Shown here piece by piece: positions 37,465-46,231 of a stretch of DNA of 64,000 nucleotides. Origin of the DNA: Lachnospiraceae bacterium AD3010 (lineage in GTDB: Bacteria; Bacillota; Clostridia; Lachnospirales; Lachnospiraceae); contig KK211389.1 of NCBI GenBank assembly GCA_000622025.1, forward strand, positions 248,001-312,000, read 5' to 3'. The position numbers were made by a program, and so were the translations under genes. The first letter of the stretch is position 1. The number at the start of each line of letters is the position of its first letter. The notes under the pieces are model-generated. The model made no database searches. It was not told the DNA's origin and saw only the letters and a program-made list of their open reading frames with translations.

Positions 37465-38805
37465 TTCCGTAATCTCTCCATAAAGATCATACTCGGAAGA
37501 CCCTGTGATCTTCACTCTCACAAAATCCCCGGTCATAAGGAACGGCCCGGCTCCCTCTTCATCAATAAAGACCATTCCGTCAACATTGGGGGCGTCACGG
37601 TGCCCTCTGGCGACATAGACCCTGTCCTCAGGGATCCTCCCCTCGATAATGCACTCAAGCTCTGACCCTGTAAGCTCCTTCTGAACCGAGATCGAGATCT
37701 CCTGCTGCAAGCTCATTAGTTCGTTATAGCGTCGTATCTTTACTTCATCGGGGATCTGATCCGGCATCACTGCAGCCTTTGTGCCTTCCTCCGGCGAGTA
37801 TTCAAATACCCCAAGATGGTCAAAGCGCATCCTCCTTATAAAGTCCAAAAGCTCCCGGTGTTCATCCTCTGTTTCACCCGGAAAGCCGGTTATCAGGGTG
37901 GTCCTTATGGAAATATCCGGTATCTCTTTTCTAAGGACAGCAATAAGCTCTTCTATCTCTCTTCCCGTCGTCCGTCTGCCCATTCTTTTAAGTATATTGT
38001 CGGACGAGTGCTGGATCGGAATGTCAAGGTAGTGACAGACCTTCGGAAGCAGTTTTATCGCTGATACCAGTTCCTCGTCGATCTCCTCGGGATAGCAGTA
38101 TAAAAGCCTTATCCACCTTAGATCCTCTATGCCGCTAAGCCTGCGTAAGAGCTCCGGCAGCATCTTTCTTCCGTAGAGATCTTTTCCGTAGAGAGTGGTT
38201 TCCTGAGCAACCAGGATAAGCTCCCTTACCCCCTTTGAAACCAGCTCCTCCGCATCCTTAATAAGCCTCTCCAAAGGTACAGACCGGAAATGTCCCCTTA
38301 TCTTCGGGATGATGCAATAGCTGCAGTTCCGGTCGCAGCCTTCCGCGATCTTCAGATACTCATAATGCCCGCCGGTAGAAATACTTCGGGAGACATCCGG
38401 ATTCGTAAGAACGTTTATGTCCTTCTTTTCAATTATCCGCTCCCCGCTCTCTTTAGTCTGAAGCTTCCCGATAACGGAAACTATGCTGTCAAAGGCTGCG
38501 GTCCCTATCACAGCATCAACCTCCGGAAGCTCAGTCAGGATCTCCTCACTGTAGCGTTCTGCGAGGCAGCCGGTAAGGATTATATATTTTATCCTTCCTT
38601 CTTCCTTCAGCCTTCCTGCCTCTATTACGGCCTCTATGCTCTCTTCCTTGGCATCGCCTATAAAGCAGCAGGAATTGATGACCACTATTTCGGCCTCTTC
38701 CTCATTATCTGTCAGGGAAAAGCCCTTTTCAAGAAGGAGCCCCGTCATCTGCTCAGAATCCACCAGATTCTTGTCGCAGCCCAGGGACACAAAATATATC
38801 TTCAC
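37462..38805 (-). CDS. rimO: Ribosomal protein S12 methylthiotransferase RimO
   Basis: Radical SAM enzyme adding a methylthio group to an aspartate of S12, 447 residues. N-terminal UPF0004 domain with three cluster cysteines (in S-L-G-C-D-K-N, N-S-C-C-F and T-G-C-L-A-E), radical SAM motif CDRNCSYC, and a C-terminal TRAM domain from about 380. GTG start directly after the rpoZ stop, with AGGAA upstream. The TAA stop is supplied by the 90-bp repeat. Confidence 0.94.
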   Translation of the reverse strand: MKIYFVSLGCDKNLVDSEQMTGLLLEKGFSLTDNEEEAEIVVINSCCFIGDAKEESIEAVIEAGRLKEEGRIKYIILTGCLAERYSEEILTELPEVDAVIGTAAFDSIVSVIGKLQTKESGERIIEKKDINVLTNPDVSRSISTGGHYEYLKIAEGCDRNCSYCIIPKIRGHFRSVPLERLIKDAEELVSKGVRELILVAQETTLYGKDLYGRKMLPELLRRLSGIEDLRWIRLLYCYPEEIDEELVSAIKLLPKVCHYLDIPIQHSSDNILKRMGRRTTGREIEELIAVLRKEIPDISIRTTLITGFPGETEDEHRELLDFIRRMRFDHLGVFEYSPEEGTKAAVMPDQIPDEVKIRRYNELMSLQQEISISVQKELTGSELECIIEGRIPEDRVYVARGHRDAPNVDGMVFIDEEGAGPFLMTGDFVRVKITGSSEYDLYGEITE

Positions 38806-39075
38806 TTAGGATTCCTGTTCTTCTGTCTCCGTAACATCATCATCATCATCCTTGCTGGTGATCTTAAGCTCACCTTTATAGAGCTCATCAATGGCTACCG
38901 CAAGGGGTTTCTTGTCTCTTGTAATTGTAAGGGGCTCACTGCCGCTTATAAGCTGCCTCGCCCTTTTTGCCGTCGCAAGGACTATGGAATATCTGCTGTT
39001 TACAACAGGTGCTTCCCCGTCCTCGACTTCTGAATTTACCACTGCCATAAGGTCACTGTATGACGGATGTAACAT
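38806..39075 (-). CDS. rpoZ: RNA polymerase omega subunit
   Basis: An 89-residue omega subunit that helps assemble RNA polymerase. N-R-Y-S-I-V-L-A-T-A-K-R-A-R-Q-L matches the omega helix (as S-R-Y here), followed by K-P-L-A-V-A-I-D-E-L. The C-terminus is an acidic tail of Asp/Glu. GAGAGGAG site. gmk-rpoZ neighbourhood is standard, but here the 90-bp repeat lies between them. Confidence 0.92.
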   Translation of the reverse strand: MLHPSYSDLMAVVNSEVEDGEAPVVNSRYSIVLATAKRARQLISGSEPLTITRDKKPLAVAIDELYKGELKITSKDDDDDVTETEEQES

Positions 39076-39088
39076 AATTTCTCCTCTC

Positions 39089-39178
39089 TAAGATCCTTCC
39101 TGTTGCTTCGCAACCCCTCGCCGGGGCGGCATCCCACATCTGCGATGTGGGATATGCGTCGCTTCGCTCAGGATGACA
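39089..39178. repeat. 90-bp inverted repeat, right copy (repeat copy 4)
   Basis: Perfect 90-of-90 reverse-complement match to 37375-37464, in the gmk-rpoZ spacer. The pair encloses rpoZ and rimO. Same internal hairpins. Confidence 0.93.
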
Positions 39179-39245
39179 TTTTGTTCCTTCGCTCAGGATG
39201 ACATTTTGTTCCTTCGCTCAGAATGACTTTTTGTCGCTTCGCTCA
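39156..39245. repeat. 25-bp tandem repeat at the gmk 3' end
   Basis: About 3.5 units of CTTCGCTCAGGATGACATTTTGTTC with minor changes continue from the right 90-bp repeat to the gmk stop. The TGA of gmk is the TGA of a TGAGCGAAGCGAC unit on the minus strand. Confidence 0.85.
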
Positions 39246-39857
39246 CATTTTCTTCAGGTCATTCCTGACTTCTTCTATGAATTCCTTCTGTCTTGCCGGC
39301 TGCATTGCCGCAGACAGAATAATATTATGCAATTTTTCGGTGCATTTGTCCACCTCATCATTGATGACTATATAATCGTAGTTTTCAATACCCTCGGACT
39401 CGGACACCGCCCTTTTCAGTCTTTTCTCAATAACCTCCGGGCTTTCCGTGCCTCTTTTCGTAAGGCGTTCCCGGAGTATGCCTGCACTCGGGGGCATTAT
39501 AAAGATCAGCAGTGCATCCGGAAAGCTCTTTCTTACCTGCATGGCACCCTGTATCTCTATCTCCAGAAGAACGTTCAGTCCCTCTGAAAGCTTCTCTTCC
39601 ACAAAGGCCTTAGGAGTTCCGTAGTAATTACCCACATATTCCGCATGCTCCAAAAACTCCTGCCTTTCGATCATTTCCTCAAATTCCTCCCGGGTCTTGA
39701 AGAAATAATTTACTCCTTCCTTTTCCCCCTCTCTCGGAAGTCTGCTTGTGGCCGATACCGACAGGGAGAAGCCCGGATATCTTTCCATAAGATTTTTCAT
39801 TATGGTGCCCTTGCCGGCTCCCGCAAAACCGGAAACCACTATAAGTATTCCCTTCAT
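39243..39857 (-). CDS. gmk: Guanylate kinase
   Basis: Phosphorylates GMP to GDP; 204 residues. P-loop G-F-A-G-A-G-K-G-T (the first position is usually G-P-S-G), S-x-T-x-R-x-P-R-x-G-E GMP-binding segment (S-A-T-S-R-L-P-R-E-G-E), E-I-E-I-Q-G-A. Start ATG overlaps the remA stop as ATGA. The last codons touch the tandem repeat, so the C-terminus may have been set by the repeat insertion. Confidence 0.93.
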   Translation of the reverse strand: MKGILIVVSGFAGAGKGTIMKNLMERYPGFSLSVSATSRLPREGEKEGVNYFFKTREEFEEMIERQEFLEHAEYVGNYYGTPKAFVEEKLSEGLNVLLEIEIQGAMQVRKSFPDALLIFIMPPSAGILRERLTKRGTESPEVIEKRLKRAVSESEGIENYDYIVINDEVDKCTEKLHNIILSAAMQPARQKEFIEEVRNDLKKM

Positions 39858-40129
39858 ATCTCTTCCCTGTCCTTTCCTCCGCCGGAATTCTTAAGTCTCT
39901 CCAGAATGGTTTCCGGCATCAGGGCAGATAATACCATCCTGTCATCCTCCATAAAAATACAGGCCTTCGTTTTTCTGCCATGGGTCGCATCTATACAGTA
40001 GCCCTCTTTCTTCCCGTTCTGTATAAGCCTCTTGGCCGGAGCCGAATCCGGAGAAACGATGGCGATTATCTTTCCTCCGTTCACTATATTTCCAAAGCCT
40101 ACGTTTATAAGATTTAAGCCGTTACTCAA
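39854..40129 (-). CDS. remA: RemA-family biofilm regulator (DUF370)
   Basis: A 91-residue DNA-binding protein of the RemA/DUF370 family, which in Bacillus activates matrix genes. It contains L-I-N-V-G-F-G-N-I-V, I-I-A-I-V-S-P-D-S-A-P-A-K-R and T-H-G-R-K-T, hallmarks of the family. Start codon is TTG at 40127-40129, 8 nt inside the end of yicC; no ATG is available. Translational coupling with yicC is likely. yicC-remA-gmk-rpoZ is conserved in Firmicutes. Confidence 0.93.
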   Translation of the reverse strand: MSNGLNLINVGFGNIVNGGKIIAIVSPDSAPAKRLIQNGKKEGYCIDATHGRKTKACIFMEDDRMVLSALMPETILERLKNSGGGKDREEI

Positions 40130-41006
40130 TGTTCTGAATCTGCTCCCTTATTTTTTCTATTCCGGTTTTCAGCTCTATGGCCGTATCTCCGGTAATGATA
40201 TCATTTGCCTTGCTTAAGATGGTATTGGCTTCCCTGTTCATCTCCTGTGCGATGAAATCGAGTCTCCTGCCGATCCCTTCGCCCTTTTCAAGGTCAGCCG
40301 CCATAGCGTCGATATGGCTCTTAAGCCTTGTGATCTCCTCATCTACGCAGATCTTGTCCGAAAAGATCGTAACCTCGGTAATGATCCTTGCCTCATCTAT
40401 GGTGGAATCACTCAGCATCTCCCTGACTCTATCCATAAGTTTATTTCTGTAATTCTCAACTATCTCCGGAGCCCTGTCCTCTATAAGCGACACTTCCTTC
40501 TTCATATCCTGAAGCTTTGAGAGAATGTCGGCTTTAAGGTTCTCTCCCTCCCTTTCACGCGAAAGCCTGGCCTCCGAAAGGGCGGAGCGCAATACCGGCT
40601 CAAATTCCTTCCAGACCTTATCCTCGTCAAGCTCCCCCTCCTCTGTGGTGAAAACATCCGGGAAACGGGAAAGATTGGAGACCCTCACATCATTATCGAG
40701 ACCAAAATCCTCGCTCATCTCCTTCAGGTACTTTAGGTACTCTGCTGCGATGCTCTTATTGTAGTGTACACACTCCGTTTCTCCGGAGGTATTGTAAAAG
40801 GAGATAAAAACATCTGCCTTTCCTCTTTCCAGATACTCCTTCATTATCCCTCTTATGGAGGCCTCAAACTGGGACAGGACCTTCGGCATCTTTATGCTGA
40901 TATCCAGAAATCTGTGATTTACGGTCCTTACCTCAACCGTGTACCTTCTCCCGTCCGTTTCCGTTTCGCTTCTTCCGAAGCCCGTCATGCTCCTTACCGA
41001 TCCCAT
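40122..41006 (-). CDS. yicC: YicC-family endoribonuclease
   Basis: A 294-residue YicC protein; the E. coli member is an endoribonuclease linked to small-RNA decay. It begins M-G-S-V-R-S-M-T-G-F-G-R and ends with the conserved F-I-A-Q-E-M-N-R-E-A-N-T-I-L-S-K. Both the N domain and the C-terminal DUF1732 domain are intact. GAGAGG site within the end of the DegV-fusion gene, overlap 13 nt. Confidence 0.92.
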   Translation of the reverse strand: MGSVRSMTGFGRSETETDGRRYTVEVRTVNHRFLDISIKMPKVLSQFEASIRGIMKEYLERGKADVFISFYNTSGETECVHYNKSIAAEYLKYLKEMSEDFGLDNDVRVSNLSRFPDVFTTEEGELDEDKVWKEFEPVLRSALSEARLSREREGENLKADILSKLQDMKKEVSLIEDRAPEIVENYRNKLMDRVREMLSDSTIDEARIITEVTIFSDKICVDEEITRLKSHIDAMAADLEKGEGIGRRLDFIAQEMNREANTILSKANDIITGDTAIELKTGIEKIREQIQNIE

Positions 41007-43684
41007 TTTTCCTCTCTGTCCTTCATCCTGAAAAATAATCCGAAAGTTCCCACCCCTATGTTAACCGGTACTATGGGTGAACCCTTGGTAACATATATCT
41101 CATCAAAGGATACTCTTTTTTCAACCTCTCCCCTGATAAAATCCAGTGCTGCCTTTGGAACGCCTGCATGGGTTATGAAAAGCATCCTCGTATCAATATT
41201 CTTTGTGTCCCTTAAAGCTCCCGCGATATATTGTTTCCAGGCGCGCTCCCTGGAGCCTATATAAGCGCCGAAAAGCTTCGATTTTCCGTTCTTTAAGGTA
41301 AATGCCGCTCTTATCATAAAGGCTGACATAATAGTAGCAACAACCGAATTTACCTGTCCCGAGTAAGCCATCGGATCTATCCTGTCGACCAAAAAGCTTG
41401 CATGGATATTTGACCTGTCAGACTTTATTCTTTCGATAATCGTTTCTATCCTCGCGCCTTCCTCTGCCATCTGTGCGGCCTCTATTGCGAGGAGCGCGTG
41501 TCCGGAGGATACGGTAAGAGTATCAAGGATGGTTACATTGTCAAAGTTTCCTGCCGCCTCAACTGCGGGAAAATAGCTCTTGTCTACCCCTTTTTCCGGT
41601 CCCGAGATATGTATGATATTATTGGCCTGACGAAGCTTCGCGGCAAAGAAATCTTCGAAATCTTCTGCCTCTATAGGGAGTATCCTTACCCCTTTTCCCC
41701 TGTTCTCCACATATGAGATCAGAGCATCCGCATCAATATCCACTCCGTCCTTAAAGCACCCTCCCTCGGTCTCAACCTTAAGAGGGATCACCCCGATATC
41801 GTATTTTTCCGCAAGGGAAGGAGGCAGATCTGCCACACTTGAAACAGTGATCTTTATATTTGCCCTCTTCTTCCCCTTCTTTATCCAGGATACACTTTCC
41901 TCAAGTATATCCTCATCGGTGACAACGTACTTAAGAAGCTCCTTCGGGAGAAGACGCCTGAGCTCAACCTCCAGGGTACTGCCGTTAACAGGTTTAAGCA
42001 CATAGCCGTCAAAACCCGATTTCTCGTACAGGTTCCGGCTCTCCCTTCCCGCATTTGCGGTGAGGGCAACGATCTTTGCCTCCCTGCTCTTTCCTCCGAT
42101 CTGGTCCTTTATCTTCTTCATACACTCTATGCCGTCCATTTCCGGCATAAGATGATCCATGAATATAACATTATACTCCGTATTCAGGGTCTTTTCCAGC
42201 GCTTCCGCCCCGCTTGATACAGTGTCCAGCTGTACCTTCGTGTCACGCAGGAGCTTTTTTATAACCATAAGGTTTGCCGCAGTGTCATCAACAGCCAGTA
42301 TCCTTGCATCCGGGGCTTCAAAGCTTTGATGGTATCTGACGGCAGCCACCTCTCTCTGCCCCTCCATATCCAGTCTCTCCACCGGATTCGGATCTATAAC
42401 CTCCTGTGGTATCTCCACAATAAAGGTTGTACCCTGGGTATAAATACTGTTAACGCTAACCTTTCCGCCCATAAGCTCTGTGAGCTCCTTCACAATGGAA
42501 AGCCCGAGACCTGTTCCCTCTATGTGGCGGTTCTTATCCTCGTCAACCCTCTTAAATGCAGTGAAAAGATAGGGGATACTCTCCTTTTTGATACCCATAC
42601 CCGTATCCGTAACGGTAAATATCAGGGAAACCTTTGCATCATTTAAGCTTTCACACTGTACGGAAAGGGTAATGCTTCCCTCGGCGGTATACTTAACGGC
42701 ATTATTAAGTATATTTATGAGCACCTGCTTTATCCTCATCTCGTCACCGTTCAACTCCGACGGAAGATCCGGGGCGATGTTTACCTCGAAAAGAAGCTTC
42801 TTCTCCATTGCCCTTATCTGTATCATTGACGAGACATCGGAGATCATTTCCGCAGTTCTGTAAGTACCCGGCGTTAACTGCATCTGACCCGACTGTATCT
42901 TTGACATATCCAGGATATCATTGATAAGGCTTAAGAGCATACGGCTCGCAGCCTGTATGTTTCTGGCGTCCTCCGCTATTTCCTCCGAGGCATCCTCGCG
43001 AAGTATCATTTCGTTTAATCCGATTATGGTGTTTATAGGAGTACGGATCTCGTGGCTCATACTGGAGAAAAAGCGGTTCTGCGCCCTGTTCAGATCGTCT
43101 ATTTCCTCCTTCTGCCTGTTTGCTATCTTTGTCTCACGCCTGAGCATATATACCTGAAATCCAAGCATCAGTGTCATTATGACGCCGCATATGGCAAAGG
43201 AGGCATAAGAATCGAGGAAGAATTCCTCTTTGGAATGTGGAATTACAAGGGAAGGGTACCTGTACTCGAGATAGTAGCAGACTGCCACGATTATAAGCTC
43301 GGAAACCATCATTGCGACTCTCCATCTGCCATGGAGGATCATGCCCGCATAGAGCATTGCAAATAAAAACCAGATGGTGGTACCGCCGTATATTCCTCCG
43401 CTTGTAAAGTACATCACAGGGAAAAACACAAATATCAGAAGTATGGCGGAAAGATTTACGGTCAGTCTGAATCTGTTATTCTTAAAACCCAGGTATATTG
43501 TGACCACAAAAATAATAAAGGCAACAAGCATATTCAGTATGCTCTCCGGGTTCTCACCGTTTATTACACTTGCAATAAAAGACAGCACCATTCCGCTCAG
43601 AGCTATCAGCGTGAGCAGCAAAAAGAGCCTTTCCTGTATGTCTCTCCTGTTATCGAAGAGAAAATCCTTAAACCTCTGAATCAC
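40994..43684 (-). CDS. Hybrid sensor kinase-receiver-DegV fusion protein
   Basis: An 896-residue membrane protein joining three modules. Residues 15-180 hold about six transmembrane helices. HisKA has S-H-E-I-R-T-P (phosphoacceptor His211), followed by an ATPase domain with N-I-L-N-N-A-V-K-Y, D-T-G-M-G-I and G-T-G-L-G-L-S. A receiver (about 460-582) has V-D-D and F-M-D with phosphoacceptor Asp510 and L-K-P. Residues 610-890 are a complete DegV fatty-acid-binding domain: V-A-D-L-P, Y-D-I-G-V-I-P-L-K-V, V-S-S-G-H-A-L-L and a C-terminal G-S-P-I-V-P-V-N-I-G-V-G-T. The domain may sense acyl chains or present them to the kinase. It overlaps the other kinase by 17 nt and yicC by 13 nt. Single unbroken frame. 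Confidence 0.9.
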   Translation of the reverse strand: MIQRFKDFLFDNRRDIQERLFLLLTLIALSGMVLSFIASVINGENPESILNMLVAFIIFVVTIYLGFKNNRFRLTVNLSAILLIFVFFPVMYFTSGGIYGGTTIWFLFAMLYAGMILHGRWRVAMMVSELIIVAVCYYLEYRYPSLVIPHSKEEFFLDSYASFAICGVIMTLMLGFQVYMLRRETKIANRQKEEIDDLNRAQNRFFSSMSHEIRTPINTIIGLNEMILREDASEEIAEDARNIQAASRMLLSLINDILDMSKIQSGQMQLTPGTYRTAEMISDVSSMIQIRAMEKKLLFEVNIAPDLPSELNGDEMRIKQVLINILNNAVKYTAEGSITLSVQCESLNDAKVSLIFTVTDTGMGIKKESIPYLFTAFKRVDEDKNRHIEGTGLGLSIVKELTELMGGKVSVNSIYTQGTTFIVEIPQEVIDPNPVERLDMEGQREVAAVRYHQSFEAPDARILAVDDTAANLMVIKKLLRDTKVQLDTVSSGAEALEKTLNTEYNVIFMDHLMPEMDGIECMKKIKDQIGGKSREAKIVALTANAGRESRNLYEKSGFDGYVLKPVNGSTLEVELRRLLPKELLKYVVTDEDILEESVSWIKKGKKRANIKITVSSVADLPPSLAEKYDIGVIPLKVETEGGCFKDGVDIDADALISYVENRGKGVRILPIEAEDFEDFFAAKLRQANNIIHISGPEKGVDKSYFPAVEAAGNFDNVTILDTLTVSSGHALLAIEAAQMAEEGARIETIIERIKSDRSNIHASFLVDRIDPMAYSGQVNSVVATIMSAFMIRAAFTLKNGKSKLFGAYIGSRERAWKQYIAGALRDTKNIDTRMLFITHAGVPKAALDFIRGEVEKRVSFDEIYVTKGSPIVPVNIGVGTFGLFFRMKDREEKWDR

Positions 43685-46127
43685 CGTAAATTTCCTTTAT
43701 CGTCGAAACGACCTTTTCATATTCCGGAAGAAAGGCAGGGAATTCGTTATGTATATACTCCGTATTCCTTTCCTTCGCTTCTTCCTCCAAACGCCTGGCT
43801 TTTCCCGAAAGCTCCGTCGCACCTATCATAAGAGAAGAGCTCTTTACGGAGTGTATCCGTATAACGAATTCATCCCAGTTCTCCCCGGCGTAATACTTTT
43901 TTAGATCCTCTGTCTTCTGTCCCGCATCCTTCACATATTCCTGCATAACTGCGACGTACATTTCCCTGTCCTTCAGGCAGTAGTCAAGGCCCTTCGCCGT
44001 ATCAATGCCGATCTCCCTGAGAAGAGCCAGATCATCCTTTTCCTCTTTACTTTCTTCTCCGGAAACGTTATCCCGTTCCTTTTTTTCAGGCACTTCTTCC
44101 CCTGCGCTAACATAGCTGAAGGCTGTCTCCGGAAAGACCTGTCTTAAAACCCTTTCAAGCTCATTTAACTCTATGGGCTTATTTAAAAAGGCACTGAAGC
44201 CCTCATTGATAAACCTTTCTTTTGCCGTACTTACGGCATTTGCGGTAAAGGCCACCATTTTCGGGGATTTTTCCACTCCTGGGATTGAACGGATCTTCCT
44301 TGCCGTCTCTATCCCGTCCATCTTCGGCATCATATAGTCCATAAAAACAACATCAAAATCCTCTCTCATACAGTAGTCCAGAGCTTCCATCCCGGAAGAA
44401 GCGCACACTGCCTCCACACCGTATCTTAAAAGTATGCTCTTTGCAACCATAAGATTCATCTTCTCATCATCAACAACGAGGATCCTTGCATCGTGAAGCT
44501 TCAGACGCTTTTCACTCTCATCCTTTGCAGGTTTGTCCGAATTCAAAACCTCCACCAGACTAAAGGTGCATATGGGTCTTCTGAGTATCTTGACCTTTGA
44601 ATTCTTTTCCGGCTTGAAATCATTACCGCAGACAACGATCACTGCCATTTCATCCGTCAGAGAATCCAGATATCCGGTATTTTCAAGATACTGCTCCTCC
44701 GATACGAAGAGCTGGTTCAGCCTTACACTCTCAAGAACCACATTTAAGCTCCCGATATTGTCGACCCGGTGCATGGTATTCTTTAATCCCTTTACGGCAT
44801 CGGTAACAAAGCGGTCATATGCCTCACGCACAAAGGGCTCATAAAATCTTTCCAGATCAAAGAACCCGCCAACCACCTTGTTTTCAACATCATCCAGCAC
44901 CATACAGGGTGTATCATTCACCACTCCCTGAGGTATGGCTATCCTGACCCAGGTTCCACCTCCCGGATTTCCCTTCACGGTGATAAAGCCCTCCAGAGCC
45001 TCGGTAAAGCCTCTTGCAATACTCATTCCGAGCCCCAGACCGCTGCTCGACCTGTCACGTCCCGAATCTGACTGATAGAAGTGCTCGTATATCTTTTCCC
45101 TTTCCTCCTCCGTCATTCCGATACCTGTATCAATTACATCGATCCTAAGGTTCGTCCCGTAATCCTGGGGAGCCGCACTGAAATGCACAAAAACACAGCC
45201 GCTTGCGGTATATTTGAAGCCGTTCGAGATAACATGCCAGAGTATCCGTTTAAGCTTCTGTGTATCTGTCCTCATAACGGAAGGGATTAAAGGATCAACG
45301 TCGATAATAAGCTCCACGTCCGGATGATCATATATCTTCAATTCTTCAATGAGATCACTGACCACTGTGGAAAGCCGGTAATCCTCCGGATTCACTGCCA
45401 GCGCTTCCCTCTCTATCTCCGAATAGTCCAGGATATCACTTATCTGCTCCGAAAGCCTGTGGCCTGCTTCCGAAACCATATTAAGCTTCTCCCTTTTTTC
45501 CGGATCCTCCTCCTTTTCAAGACACACTCCCGTAAGTCCGATAACCGCGTTTACCGGAGTTCTGATCTCATGGGAAACATTCGCAAGGAAATCGTCTGCG
45601 GATTTATTCTGGTTTTTCAGCTGGGAAATATATCTGTTATAGGCTTCCTCAGTCCTTCTGGTCTCAACTATGAACCTGCTTAATACAAAAGCGGAAGTCC
45701 AGAGGGCTGCAATATTCCATAAATAGCTCCCGGGGATATCGTTATTTGCTATTCTCATGACAAGGCCTGCTGTTCCGGTTGCACTGCAGGCAAAGATAAG
45801 CCGTCTCTCCTTCGCCATTCCCATGAGGATAAGAAGCAAAAGATTAACGGGAGTACAGAAATACACATTTTCAGCATTTGCAATATAGTAGAATAACTGG
45901 ATACAGATGATGGTTGAATAAATATAGATCCTGTCATTCTCGGCGGGCTTTCCGCTTACGTGCATAAGGAATACGGCCACAAGAAAGACGCAGATAACAG
46001 GGATGGTCCACTTCTCCCATCCCTGTCTTATGTTCAGTGAAATAAGAATGATGGAAAAAACCGACACCGTAATGACCAGCACCACGTGTGAAAGCTTTCT
46101 CATTTCGTTATGCAGATAATCCGCCAT
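43668..46127 (-). CDS. Hybrid histidine kinase with receiver and HPt domains
   Basis: An 819-residue membrane kinase. About five helices fill residues 12-155, then HisKA with V-S-H-E-I-R-T-P (His186) and an ATPase domain (D-T-G-I-G-M, G-L-G-L-G-M-S). A segment at about 400-530 looks like a degenerate receiver without phosphoacceptor. A true receiver follows (V-V-D-D, F-M-D-Y-M-M-P-K-M-D-G, N-K-P). The C-terminal HPt domain has I-H-S-V-K-S-S-S. This is the order of tripartite BarA/ArcB-type phosphorelay kinases. The ribosome site is weak (GGGG). A TATAAT at 46200-46205 may be its -10. It overlaps the DegV-fusion kinase. Confidence 0.9.
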   Translation of the reverse strand: MADYLHNEMRKLSHVVLVITVSVFSIILISLNIRQGWEKWTIPVICVFLVAVFLMHVSGKPAENDRIYIYSTIICIQLFYYIANAENVYFCTPVNLLLLILMGMAKERRLIFACSATGTAGLVMRIANNDIPGSYLWNIAALWTSAFVLSRFIVETRRTEEAYNRYISQLKNQNKSADDFLANVSHEIRTPVNAVIGLTGVCLEKEEDPEKREKLNMVSEAGHRLSEQISDILDYSEIEREALAVNPEDYRLSTVVSDLIEELKIYDHPDVELIIDVDPLIPSVMRTDTQKLKRILWHVISNGFKYTASGCVFVHFSAAPQDYGTNLRIDVIDTGIGMTEEEREKIYEHFYQSDSGRDRSSSGLGLGMSIARGFTEALEGFITVKGNPGGGTWVRIAIPQGVVNDTPCMVLDDVENKVVGGFFDLERFYEPFVREAYDRFVTDAVKGLKNTMHRVDNIGSLNVVLESVRLNQLFVSEEQYLENTGYLDSLTDEMAVIVVCGNDFKPEKNSKVKILRRPICTFSLVEVLNSDKPAKDESEKRLKLHDARILVVDDEKMNLMVAKSILLRYGVEAVCASSGMEALDYCMREDFDVVFMDYMMPKMDGIETARKIRSIPGVEKSPKMVAFTANAVSTAKERFINEGFSAFLNKPIELNELERVLRQVFPETAFSYVSAGEEVPEKKERDNVSGEESKEEKDDLALLREIGIDTAKGLDYCLKDREMYVAVMQEYVKDAGQKTEDLKKYYAGENWDEFVIRIHSVKSSSLMIGATELSGKARRLEEEAKERNTEYIHNEFPAFLPEYEKVVSTIKEIYGDSEV

Positions 46128-46231
46128 CCGCCCGTTTCCCCATTCTTTGAGTGTCTTTTCTCTTCAAGTCTCGCAGGCTTCGTATCGTTTTATCCTTTGA
46201 TTATAATCTTTTCAGGGCGTTTTGGATAGCA

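Noticed and set aside
38290-39033. 247-codon open frame on plus across rimO and rpoZ
   Set aside because: It is antisense to two well-supported genes, lacks a ribosome site and gives a Tyr/Cys-rich low-quality protein.
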